A stretch of DNA of 64,000 nucleotides from Strigamia acuminata (taxonomy: Eukaryota; Arthropoda; Chilopoda; Geophilomorpha; Linotaeniidae): NCBI GenBank assembly GCA_949358305.1, contig OX442314.1, forward strand, positions 28,691,118 through 28,755,117. Reading direction: 5' to 3'. Below are positions 1 to 12,500 of the stretch, piece after piece. Position 1 is the first letter of the stretch, and every line of letters starts with the position of its first letter. Below the pieces are notes generated by a model. It saw nothing but the letters and a program-made list of their open reading frames with translations. It did not search any database and had not been told where the DNA came from. Both the position numbers and the translations under genes were made by a program.

Positions 1-240
1 TCAAAATTTTGTCAAAAAAATGTCTAAATTTTGTCAAAAAATTGTCTAAATTTTGTCCAAAGATTGTCTAAATTTTGTCCAAAAATTGTCTAAATTTTGT
101 CCAAAAATTGTCTAAATTTTGTCAAAAAATTGTCTAAATTTTGTCAAAAAATTGTCTAAATTTTGTCAAAAAATTGTCTAAATTTTGTCAAAAAATTGTC
201 TAAATTTTTCTCAAAAATTTGTCAAAAATTTGTCAAAATA
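1..240. repeat. 22-bp minisatellite
   Basis: About ten tandem copies of a unit close to AATTGTCTAAATTTTGTCAA in a projectin intron, running off the left edge. The frames in it are artefacts of the repeat. Confidence 0.9.
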
Positions 241-278
241 TGTCAAATGTGCTCAACAAAATATATCGACATACTCAC

Positions 279-584
279 CAAATCTAGATTTAGCAATGAT
301 TGGCGGTGTTGGGTCACTCGGTTCTCCCGGTCCTGCCTTATTAACAGCACGGACCCGGAATTCGTACTGATTGCCTTCCTTGAGTCCATCAACAGTGGTT
401 GCCAATTCATCAGTTACTGGCACCTCCTTGGCTTTAATCCATTCCTTAGAAAACTTATCCCTCTTCTCAATAACATAAGTTAAAATCTCAGCTCCGCCGT
501 CCGTCTCCGGCTTCTCCCATTGCAGATCAACCCTGTCTTTATCCCAGTCAGTAACCTCAACTTTTCCAGGTTTACCAGGCTCAT
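279..584 (-). CDS. bt: Projectin exon 29: Fn3-2, last exon in window
   Basis: Acceptor TTGTGTTTCAG, donor TTTG|GTGAGT. Second Fn3 domain: DEPGKPGKVEVTDWDKDRVD, WEKPETDGGAE, and YEFRVRAVNKAGPGEPSDP to AKSRF. Phase 1 out. Further exons lie beyond base 1. Confidence 0.93.
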
Positions 585-3500
585 CTGAAACACAAATTTA
601 ATTATTTTCCTTTCAACCAAAAAAAAAAGATAAAAATTCCTACCCCAAGGATCCTTAGCAATGGTGGTCCTTGGAGCATTGCATGGCTCCGACTCTCCTT
701 GTTTGTTGACAGCCTTCACTCTGAATTTGTACTCTTTCTTGAAAACTAGATCAATACATTTGAAAGTGGTGTCTTGAACTTGTGCAACTTCAACCCATCC
801 TCCCCTTGCAGCCAGGTCTTGTCTTTCTAGCACATAATGCATGACCGGAACTCCGCCATCGTCTTTGGGCGGCTTCCAATGGCACACGCAACTTGTTTTG
901 AAGACTTCCTTGATTTCCAATATGTCGGGTGGATCGGGTTTATCTAAAATTAATCCCAATTCAATGTGTGTTGGACAATATGGTTTTGCAATGTATTTTG
1001 AAATGCATTGGGTTTCACAAGAACGCATTTTGTAATACGTTTTTGCGTGTTGCACTGCTTGAAATTTCATATTTAGATTACCGGAAAGTCAAGTAAATAT
1101 AATGTAAAGTCTGTATTTATAACTGTAAATATAACTTTACAATTTTGGTTTGAAAATAATCATGCATTTTGTAAAATGCATTATTATTTGTCAAATATAA
1201 ATGTATTTTTTTTTTCAATTGTATTACGAAATGCATTATTTAATGTACAGATCATATACTCAATTCCACAAAATGCTATACGTTTTGAAATTCATTAAGT
1301 GAAAAGAAATATATTAGGCGCGTTCAATATAAAATGGATTTCGCTGATTTCGCTGATTTCGGGAGCCCGAAAGTGACGGTTTTTCCGTCTTAAAAACGGA
1401 TTTCAGAAAATCCGATTTTGCGAAAGCGACGTGTAGGGTCGCTTTCTTTGATTTCCTTGATTTCCAAGTTGATTTTCAGCCATCTTGAATTGTACATACT
1501 GTAGAGCGATCAGAGCAGTTATTTTTGTTTGCAATTTAATAATTGCAATTGGGAAAATCGTGATATTTCGACCACGTTTGAGCTATCAAAGGCGCCCGAA
1601 AGTTTTTAAATTTCAAACAGGAAGTCAAATTGCGCATGCGCAACAGTTGGATTTCCAAAAAAATTAAGGCCGTTCAAAGTTGAAATCCGATTTCCTTGAA
1701 TTCAGAAAATCAAGAAAATCACGATTTCGGAAATCCATTTTATATTGAACGCACCTATTGTAAATAAATATGGGGAAATTCAACTTTGGGCCCGAAAGCT
1801 CGGTAAGGAATAAGGATAAAGCATGCCACACTGGTCTCCTGCCGTACCTAACATATTTATTTTGATATCAATTTTATCTTCTCCCTGAGAATTAGATAAT
1901 ACTAGTTGGTATGGTCCTGAAGATCCTTTCCTATCTGGTTTCTTCAGTTTATATTCAATCTTGTCATCTCGTACAATAATTTCCACATCTTTCGGCGAAA
2001 CTGGTTTTCCGTCGCGAAGAAGTTTTGCTTCGACCGGCGTAGTTCTCGTTCCATGTACAACGTATGGTACTTGTATGACTAAGGGTTTTCCGGATGGGCC
2101 CTTAATGTCGCGGTCTTCTAATTGAATGATTGGTGGTTTTTCGCCCTCGCCTACTGAAAGTCGTCCCTGGGTTTTCAAATTGTGCGCTTTGCACCTGTAT
2201 TCGCCTTCGTCGTCTAGTTGGGCGTTGTGGATAATAACTGAGTGACGGCCATTATTGTCGTTTGTAATTTCAATTCTAGGAAAGAGAAATTATGTGACTA
2301 TTAGATGAGTTTTGATTTTTGTGATAAAAATAGAAATACCTGTCGCTTGGTTTAAGCGGCTGGTTGTCTTTAAACCATTCCACGCCGACTGCGGGATCAA
2401 GTAAGGCAACTTCCAGGATAACTTGCTGCCTTTCTAAAGCTTGGGTGTCTTGGAGTTTTTTAATAAAATTGTTCAAAGCTGCATATAAAAAAAAATATTT
2501 TATGAACACAATTTCTTTCCCTGTAATAAAGGAAGATTTGAACAACAGCTAGTACTCGGAATGTCGGGAATGTCGACACTGCATTTCCAAATACAGACTT
2601 TGTTCAAGGAGTCGCATACAAAGATTTTTAAAATTTTCTCAAATTTGTCAAATTTTCTCGAATTTGTCAAAAAATTCTCGAATTTGTCAAAAAATTCTCG
2701 AATTTGTCAAAAAATTCTCGAATTTGTCAAAAAATTCTCGAATTTGTCAAAAAATTCTCGAATTTGTCAAAAAATTCTCAAATTTACCAAAAAAATTCTC
2801 GAGTTCATCAAAAATTTCTAGAATTTATAAAAAATTTCTCGAATTTATCAAAAATTTCTCGAATTTATCAAAAATTTCTCGAATTTATCAAAAATTTCTC
2901 GAATTTATCAAAAATTTCTCGAATTTATCAAAAATTTCTCGAATTTGTCAAAAATTTCTCAAATTTATCAAAAATTTCTCGAATTTATCAAAAATTTCTC
3001 GAATTTATCACAAATTTCTCGAATTTATCAAAAATTTCTCGAATTTATCAAAAATTTCTCGAATTTATCAAAAATTTCTCAAATTTATCAAAAATTTCTC
3101 GAATTTATCAAAAATTTCTCGAATTTGTCAAAAATTACCCAAATTATGTCAAAGGTACATTGACTAATTGAGTACACGGTATCCTGTCAACATATCGGCT
3201 TACATCTGAAGCTGCCATTGGTATAACAAACGTTAAAAGTGTATAATTACGTTCAACGATAAGCTCCCCGCTAGTAGTTGCAGCATTGGTTTTGCAAGTC
3301 CAGTTACCTTCATCAGTAACTTTGGCAGATTTTATTAACACTTTTCTTTTACGGTTCTCCACAATAATCTCCACTCTGAAATCACACAAAATAATTCCAA
3401 CTGTAGTTATTCCGAACAACCGTTAAGTCGTTAACGACCGATACCTTCCAGGTTCAGGTACAAGTTCTTTGTCATCCAAGAACCACGTAACTGGAGCATC

Positions 3501-6500
3501 TCTATCATCAACCTCACACTCCATAGTTGCCTGTTCCTTTTCGAAAACCTTAAGACTTTTCATTTCCCTAGAGAAATCATACTTTTGCTCTACAAAAGGA
3601 AATAGATCAAGTTAGATCCAAAAAACAGGCATTTCTTCCACTGACAACAAACAGTTTTTCTTCACCATTACTAACCTACAATCAATAGATCACATTGGGT
3701 TTTTGCTTCTGATTTGTCAATTCTTGCGTAGTATATCCCAGAATCATCAAGTTGACTCTTTTTAATGTGCAAAGTACATCTGCCAAGCGTGTCTTTTTCC
3801 ATTTCATACTTTTCACTATGCTGAAATTGTTGAAAAATTGTGATAAAAATGAAGATACAAAAAATCACTATTTTTAGCGTTTTCATTTCAAATTAATGCA
3901 TGGATAACGAGATAACAGACAGCGGACACTTGAAGTGGAAACACAAGGGAGCGGATAAAATTCCAAAGCTTGCTAGTACAAGTTTAAAAAGGGAGTCATT
4001 TACAAGCTCATTTGACCCGCTTTTGGCTTACCAGCTTAACCGGTAAACTCAAGCTAGCTAGGTAGCTGCCAGAATTACCGCCAAAATCTTCTCCAAAAAT
4101 TTCCTCGCGATTCTGATTGGCTGTCAAAGTCACATGACCAAAACACCAGCAAGCTTGAAGCTGGTAAATCGAACTCAGTTTGATCGGAGCGGGTCAGTAA
4201 AAGCTCGATTCAAAAAAAGCTTTGAATAAAAACGCAAGCTTGTGTTTGCTCAAGCGGGCGAGTTTTTAGCCGCTTTTTCAAGTAAAAGCAAGCTTTCAAA
4301 TTTTAACCGCTCTCTTGTGTTTCCATCTTAAGGTAGCGTCATCCAGATTTTCCATGAGTGGCCCATCAATCCTTTTGACTTTAATGAGTTTTTAGCAAGA
4401 GATGTCAGAAGCGTTAACAAAAATCAGCAATAAGCACGTCGTAGTCGAAACATTCTCAACAGCTCTGAAACAATTTCTCATATCCTTTTGGATGTAGCTA
4501 TATATGAATTATTATACCTCTAATTTTTTGTCTTTCTTCCACCAAGTCACAATTGCTTTGTAACTGGAAACAACACATTCCAACAATGTCTCCTTGTGAC
4601 AGTATCCTTCAAGTTTCTTGGGCAACTTCTTGGTGAAGGTGTAACTGGGGTCAGGTTCTGCATAAATAAATGAATATTGTCAATAAAAGTCAAACCAATT
4701 AGAAATTAATTACACAATACATACCCAATACTTGCAGATAAGCAACAGATGCAATGCCCAAACATTCCACACTGTATTTGCCAGAATCTTCCACTTTGGG
4801 GTTGCTGATTTCCAATGTGTGAGTATCACCCTCACTTTTGATGTGGTATTTAGCACCCATGAAACATTCTTGTTTGTTTCTGCACCATTTTGATTTGCAG
4901 TTTGGTTTGGAGAAAACACCTTCAAAGCGTACTTTCTTCTCTTTGCCTTGTTTGACCGTGATGTCAATAAGCGGCTTCATCCATGTTTCTTGTTTCTGTT
5001 TATTTGTTTAGAAATGATGTTTTTTAATAAAGGAATATTTTCAAAGGTCAAAGATTATCCAAATTAAATTTTTTGGTAAAAAAAAATGTACTGTTTGGAA
5101 CTTTTCCAATGGGCATGCATCATATTTTTTAAAAAACCAATAAATAAAATATTACTAATATAAAAAAAAAATTATAAAATAAAAAATGAATAAATACATG
5201 TGAAATACATGTAACAAATAACACAAAATCATGCAATTAACATGCTTACAAAAATAAACACTCAACAAATAATATAAAATAAAACTGAAATATAAAAAAT
5301 ATATATAAAAATGAATTTTAGGCATGTGTGCTAGAAATGATTAACTACCTGCAACTGGGATCAGCTTATTTTAGTCTAGTTTTGCTGTATTCAGAAAAAT
5401 AAAAATTATTCTCCAGTGGTCTGCACAGAGAGTAGGAGGCAGAAAACTGATGGTATCAGAAGTACATAAATAAGTTTATTTGGCTTTTTCTAGTCAAAAC
5501 ATAAATAAAACGACTATATTTTGCATGAGAGTTTTCCATTGAATGGCTAAATTAACAGGCCACTCTTAACCTTTTTTATATAAATTTTTCTTATGCTGTT
5601 GTGAAATTGTTAGAAATAATTAAGATGTTTGTGTACTTTACACCCAAGAGAGTTTAGCCAAAATAATGTCATCAACATTTCGCCACACCGTGGAAGTGTA
5701 ATGAACATGGTATAAATATTACACCATTATGCATGCACACCAAGTAGATGTCATGATTCCCAGAATTTTTCTCTGAAATAGTTCAATTGTTTAATTTGAT
5801 TGATAAATATTTACATTTTTGTATACATGGAGGCCCCACTGACCGGACTGAATACAAAAAATGCACTTTTTAGGCGCTCAAAGGCACCAATTTGCAAAAA
5901 TGTACCAATGTAAAATAGTGTACTCTGTACAGTCCAGACACACCCAGCAATGTTAAATTTCCTCTCCCATCTGGACAGCCCATTAGCCCAGAAAAGAAAT
6001 CCTCGGTAGTAATTAATCCTCTCATGTAAACATAGTATTTAAATAAAAATTATATTTTTTCTAATTTAAGAAATTGCATACTTCTATTTATGTGCTTCTA
6101 TTTGCAAAGCCCTTATCCAGAAGGGTAAAAGTTAAAATAAATTAGGTGAAGATGTCGAGAGAACTGGCTTTTAACAGCTCTTGAAGACGCAGAGAAAAGC
6201 AAAAAAGACAAGAAGACAGGATATAGACGTAATAGTCAAAGATGTTTGAACGGTGAAAGTTGAAGTGAAATATATGCAAATTGCAACTTAAAATTAATTT
6301 CATACTCTAATTTTTTTTTTGTTCTAATTTCTTATTTCTAAATTTGCCGAACCTCCTGCTCTCTGATGACCTTTTGCAAGGTTGGCCAGTCGGGTATAAT
6401 ATCAGCCAAAGACTGTCGACGGTCCGTTGATGGCCGGCGCAAATCAAAATTCTAAAATCACCAACACTTGTTAGTGTCACAAACAAAAAACATGCAGACT

Positions 6501-9500
6501 GAAAAGAAAAAATCATTTGTCAACATACATAGTTCTCATCTAAATCAAACAAGTGTTAGTTGAAACATTTAAACATACAAAACGAACTAATGCCGAAACA
6601 AATGGTTAGTAACATGGAAAACTTAACTGTGACCCAAACAGTTGGTGTAACATGCAAATGTGAAGAATTTAGTGTTTTGGCTTTAATGGCAAGAAATTGC
6701 TGCAATCTGTTTTGGCCTTACAGATGATCGACAATATGTCTGGAAAATTAATAGTCTTTACTTCCGCCTCCCAAATTTCTGGTTGAAAAAGAACCCTCGA
6801 ACCCAGATATCCCGTTTGCACATTTACAAACTGCAGATGCTTCAGGAATCTTTGCGGCCAGACACCAGGTGGGTGCAACTTGGATACTTTGCCGTCATTG
6901 GTCGAAAAGCGTGTCGTCATCAAAGGGTCAAGTGACGTATGTAAAAGTACTAAAATATACTGGTATACAGTATGTGATATCAGATTGTTAGGGATATTTA
7001 ATACCGAGAGTTAATACTCAAATTTTAAGTTAACATAAAATAAAATAAAATTGAGACTAATTTCATGCGTGTGAATTAAATTTAATTTAAAAATCTGTGA
7101 CGTCATGAATGGCCAGTGATTATAATCTGTAACAGCAAGGGCCCTCCAGTGACGTTGTGCGCAGACCTATGCACAACATTGTTGGCTTTTTTCTCCAAGT
7201 TGCGCAACCTTATAGTATTCTAGTAGCCTTGGTATCTGACAGGACGGCAAGTTCCCTGCTCAGATTGCGTTCGCCTCACCTTAACTGGGTCATACTGTAC
7301 AAAGCAAAACACAGTGAAACAAATCATTTCAATATTTTCCGAGGGTTTTAAATTTCCATGCTTGCTTTGGTTTTTGCTTTTCCAAGCTTGCCTGGGGTGT
7401 GTTAAAGCTACCACTGCCTGAAACAGGCTTAGATACCGGCTTTTCCGTTCAGTGCCTCACTGTGTGCCCCAACAAACACTTGGGTGGCTATAGCAGGGTT
7501 GTTCACGAGTGCGAAATATCGCACCGCAAATTTTTTATTTCCAAAATTGCACTGCGGTTTTTATAAAAAACTGCAATATGATTAACCTTCCCATAGCCAT
7601 GGTGGGTCAAAAAAATTACAGAAGTGGAAAAATCACTGTAATTCTTTTTTTTCTGATAATTAATTAATGAGGTTAACTTTTATTCCTCAAAAACTTTTTT
7701 TTCTTATTTTATAATGTCTAAATACAAATAGTTTTTCAATTATTATTAAGATAATTTAATATTTTTAACATAAAACACCCTTAATGGGAGCGCCGTACAC
7801 TGCTTTGCCATCTGTTTGCACTAGGTGGCGTATTAAAATTAGTTTTAAAACATGTGCTTTTACCAGAAAAAATGCGATTGCACCAGGAAAAATGTGATTC
7901 TGCACATGCACAGAAGCATTTTAAAAGAAGGCCGATTTGACCGACCTTAGCTAGCAATGGTGGAAACTAGGCTTGGCTATGGGAAGGTTAACCGCAAACC
8001 GCAAAGAACCGCAGAAAACTGCAAATCTGCAAATTTTATTTATTTTATTTAAAAAAAATTAATTTTATTTTTTTCTACCTGAATTTTGGATTTTTTAGGG
8101 TTTATTTTCTTGAATTGTGAAGTTTTTAGGGTTTATTTTCTTGAATTGTGAAGTTTTTAGGGTTTATTTTCTTGAAATTTTTGGTTTTTGCAGCTGTGTG
8201 GTTTTTTGCGGGTATGCAATTTTTGCAGTTAGGACATCCAGTGGACTTCCAACGGATGTCATGTCTAAATTTTCTGGATGTCCAATGGACATCCCACTTG
8301 ATCCAGTTGACATTCTGGGGACATCTAGTGGACTGCAAAATAACCCACGTATTAACAACATCCAAATCTATAAAAGATGGAAATTCAAAATCATTCTGAT
8401 CCGAGAATTAAACTAATTAAACTAAAAAATGTAAATTCTAATTGTCGTTGACTGTCCATTCAGTTAAATCCACTTTTGGGCTTTAGCACTGTACTTGCTG
8501 GATAGACTGCAATACCTCTAGACAATCTAAAGGCCAAAACATCATGCGAGAAAATTTGTGTTTTGTGAAAATCAATTGAATATTTTTTTGACAGAATAAG
8601 GTAATTAAGCAAATTGCTGACTGTTGACTATAGGAAATGAACTAGTGGAAACCTGACATGTGTTTGGATCTTGAAAGTAGAGGAAAAATGTTTGTATTGT
8701 CAATCAAACCTCAAGCCGGCCCCGGCGGGACAGTGGTTGAAGTACCGGCCAATCAGGAATAAATTCTGCTAAGGAACATTGCCGATGGCGTACCCTTACC
8801 CGTAGTTCCTAAATCACAACACAAGACACAACTTTGACAAATAAAAACTGGGGAAAGTGACAGGTGTTGTGAGGGAAGGGATTTATTGCACTTGGTATCG
8901 GGAAATGTCATTCTGATGAGAAACTTTGAGTGATTAGTGATTGGTTGGTGTACAGGTTCAAATATGAAATATTATTGAAAAAACACTGTAAGACAAAACA
9001 ACAACAACAATAATCAAAGGACAAAAACGAATTGCAACAGGACAACAGAAATCCTTATTTTACATCATTTCATATCAAAAATTCTTTTCTTTTCATTTCT
9101 TCCTACTATTACTGGATTTTAAGACTTCTTTTCTGCTTTTTATTCTAATATGGTGTTTAATAGTGAGTATTAAATCTTACCTTTTCCTTTTTCAATTGTT
9201 TTTCTAGTTCGCTTTGATTTTCCTTTAGGTCACCCCAGTCCGGTGGACCACCGTCGTTGCCCCACTTGGTATAACGACGTTTTTTCAACATGGTACGGAA
9301 ATCCATTCCACCTTCCTCTGTAGTAGAAATGCAATTTGTATTACAACAAACAAGAATCCTTCATCTTTATTGCATAAAGTCTATGCTTAAACTCGCCACT
9401 GGCTTTGGGATCACCACATTCCACGCTCGGTATCTTGATGTCAAATTTAAACACACAAGTGAATAGTGATGGGGGCTTCCAATTGCGCGCGGGAAAAATA

Positions 9501-12500
9501 TTTTTTTTGCAAATTGCACACTGGGGCGCAATTAGAAGATATACTAAGGGGTTTCATTAAATGAACGATTAGTTGATTACTTTGATCGACGAATTATCAT
9601 ATTTCAAGATGGCTACGAGCGAAACGATCGACCAATACTTCAATCAAGTTGAAGCCCTCAGAACAAGAAGTGTGTCGTATGGAGCGGTAATACCGGAGGC
9701 CCAAGCAATGTTGCGTGGATGATTACTTTGATTAGTCGATTACTTGATGTGTCATGTGACTGGATTCAACCAATCCCGAGAATAATCATTTCATCAAATA
9801 AGCAACTAAGCAACTAATCAAGTAATCATCCCAAACCATGATTTTCTGCTAACTTGGGCCGATTATAAGTGCTCTCTCGACTGAAACCAACATGGTATGA
9901 AATATCCAGTAACCGTAAGTAGCACCATGTGTGTGTCTGACCTACCTATTTATCAGGTATTGGTCAGTTTAATTTTGGCACCAAGATACCAGGCGACGAC
10001 TATAGATGCACTCATAAAAATGCACTTTTAAGTTTACCGTTCTGTCCATATCTGATATCGAGGAAGTACAATATTGGATTACTTACCACTAACAAATAAT
10101 GTTATTTCAGCAGAATCAGACCCATGTATGTTTGAAATGAGCAGTCTGTAGTTTCCTTCATCCGTAGTCCTGGTCTTACGAATGCAGAGCGTGACAGTGT
10201 TGGTGTCACCTTCAGTCAAGAATTTATATCTGCCTTCGTCCATAATTTCTGTTCCTGCAGTTGAATTGAACCACTGAACAGTTGGTATTGGATTGCCTTC
10301 AACTTGGACAGGAATATAGCCATTTTGTCCTATAACATTCAAACGTGCGCAGTTAGTAATGATGCTCTATCTCCTGATTCCTGTCATTAAGTTGTACCGT
10401 CAGTTGCAGAAACCGTTTCGTCAAACCCAACAATTTGAGCTGGGCAACCTTCTTCAGGAGATGGTTTAAGAGGTGTAGATGGTTTGTCTATCAGTTCAGC
10501 CGCACTGAATGAAATAATTACGTTGAAAGCGAGCATTTTTATATTTGAGGGAATCAGAATGTCCGATGATGTTTCTTTCGTGCGGGACGTGCTTAAATAC
10601 AAGTGCAAAAGTCAAACATAGCACATTAATAGATTTCCCGCTCTTTTGTGGCATTTCTTACAAACAGATATCGGAACGGGCCGTACGCGTAACAATATGT
10701 AAACAACTAATGCTCATAATTATACTCTGAATATAGACATTGACATTCCAACATTTAAGCTGTTCCACTGTTAAGTACGGTATACTCTTTCCAGGCCGGA
10801 CAATGGTCCGAATACGTTTGTTGTACGCAACCTACCGTATACCGTACCAAAGTTAAATTCCCTCTCCCATCTAGACAGCCTGTTAAGCCAGACAACTTTC
10901 TGGGACCGGTCCTATGTCCGAGCAACACAAAGTACAGTGTACTTCCTTCCTTTTCTGATTCCCTCTGGTAAATTGGAAAACCTGCGGTAGTTTTACCTAA
11001 GTCTGCGTGTGTCAACACTTCCTCTTCTCTGTTGAACCATAAGAGAGATTTAAAAAAAAAATATTGTAATTAGTATTTTTAAAGTTTACCATATTTAGAA
11101 AATCTACTCTTAACTATTCTATATAAATTTCACTGATATAACAAGTAAACTAGAAACAGAAACCAAACAAAAATGATAAACAGATCTAAAAACAGACGAT
11201 TTCTATGATGATAATAAACTGGAAATCACACTGGACACTAATTTATAACCTAATTGAAAAACTATTCATCTAGAACAATATTAAAACAGTTTGATACAAA
11301 TTATCACCCACAAATCTAAATATCAAGTGGACACACACGATTACATGTCTATACTGCGTGGTGGCCACTAACCTTTTCTCCTTCAGCGCCTAAAAGTTTG
11401 CCCTTAAAGTAAAAATCAGGGTTTTGATAAGTGTTAGTGCAAAAATATTGATAAAATCCAAAATTTAACTACACTACAATATTCTACAGTTAACGTCTGG
11501 AACTTCAAAATCCAGATGTATGGAGTCCATGGCTCCATATTTTTATGCAGTCCTACTAACTGCATTCCAAAAGTCAGTCTAAAATTGCCATTAAACATCT
11601 TTTGCTGTTCAAATGCTATGCGCACGTCCACTGCGACTGAAAGCTACTGAACCAGCCGCAGTTTTTTAAGCGACGGTACATCGAAACAACCCCAGGGCTG
11701 GACTGGGTACAAATTTAGTATCGAGAAATATGGATGGGTCGGACCAACGACAGGCCATGGTGAGACCGCCACGGAAATTCCCGGTAGGCCACCAGGCTAG
11801 TTCAGCACTGAACAACCCTCAGTCGAATTAAATAAAACTAAACTCTATTCCGAAAAGTACTTGAAATACTCCCATTGGTTGAGAGATTCACATTGCGGAT
11901 GACTACAATCACATGACTGAGTCAACCAATCCTGGTGCGTCACTGTTGTCTATTCGGTTACCCGGCACCAGTTGCAGCAGGGGGTACGACAATCAGAATC
12001 TGCGTGTCAGAAATTCGAATCTTCCATAGGATTCGGATGGGATTCGGTTGGGATTCGGAAAGATTTACAGTGCGCGCCAAAAAGATGAGTGCACCCCATT
12101 TTGCCTTCATTTTTCAGCAATGCGCGCGTGTTGAGTGTTGAAATTTTAAACAAAGGTGCAAAATCATAACAAAATAAACTGCTGAAACAATTGGAGCGAT
12201 TGAGAAACAAACAAAAAATTTATTACAAAAAAATGAAAATAGAGGTGCGACAAAATGATAAGTGCACTACAATCAAACTTCAACAATAAGCAAAATAGTT
12301 AAGGCAATCAACTTGCGTGTGTAGATGGTGATAAATAGGTGATGTTGGATGAAAACTGTCCAAGCAGATTTTGAAATTGACCATTTTTAAAGCCTCCACA
12401 TCACTCTGAACGCCCCGACCCTTAAATTCAGGAAATATGGAATTTTATTGTAATAATGAATTTCTGAAAACACTTTTTAGACTAGTTGAGGGTTCCTGAT

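Noticed and set aside
2561-3171. Overlapping plus-strand frames with repeated SNLSK/RIYQKFLEF
   Set aside because: Read-through of a 20-bp minisatellite whose unit lacks stops in these frames.
6669-6923. 84-codon minus-strand frame between projectin exons 19 and 20
   Set aside because: No Ig, Fn3 or linker signature; including it is not needed for phase.
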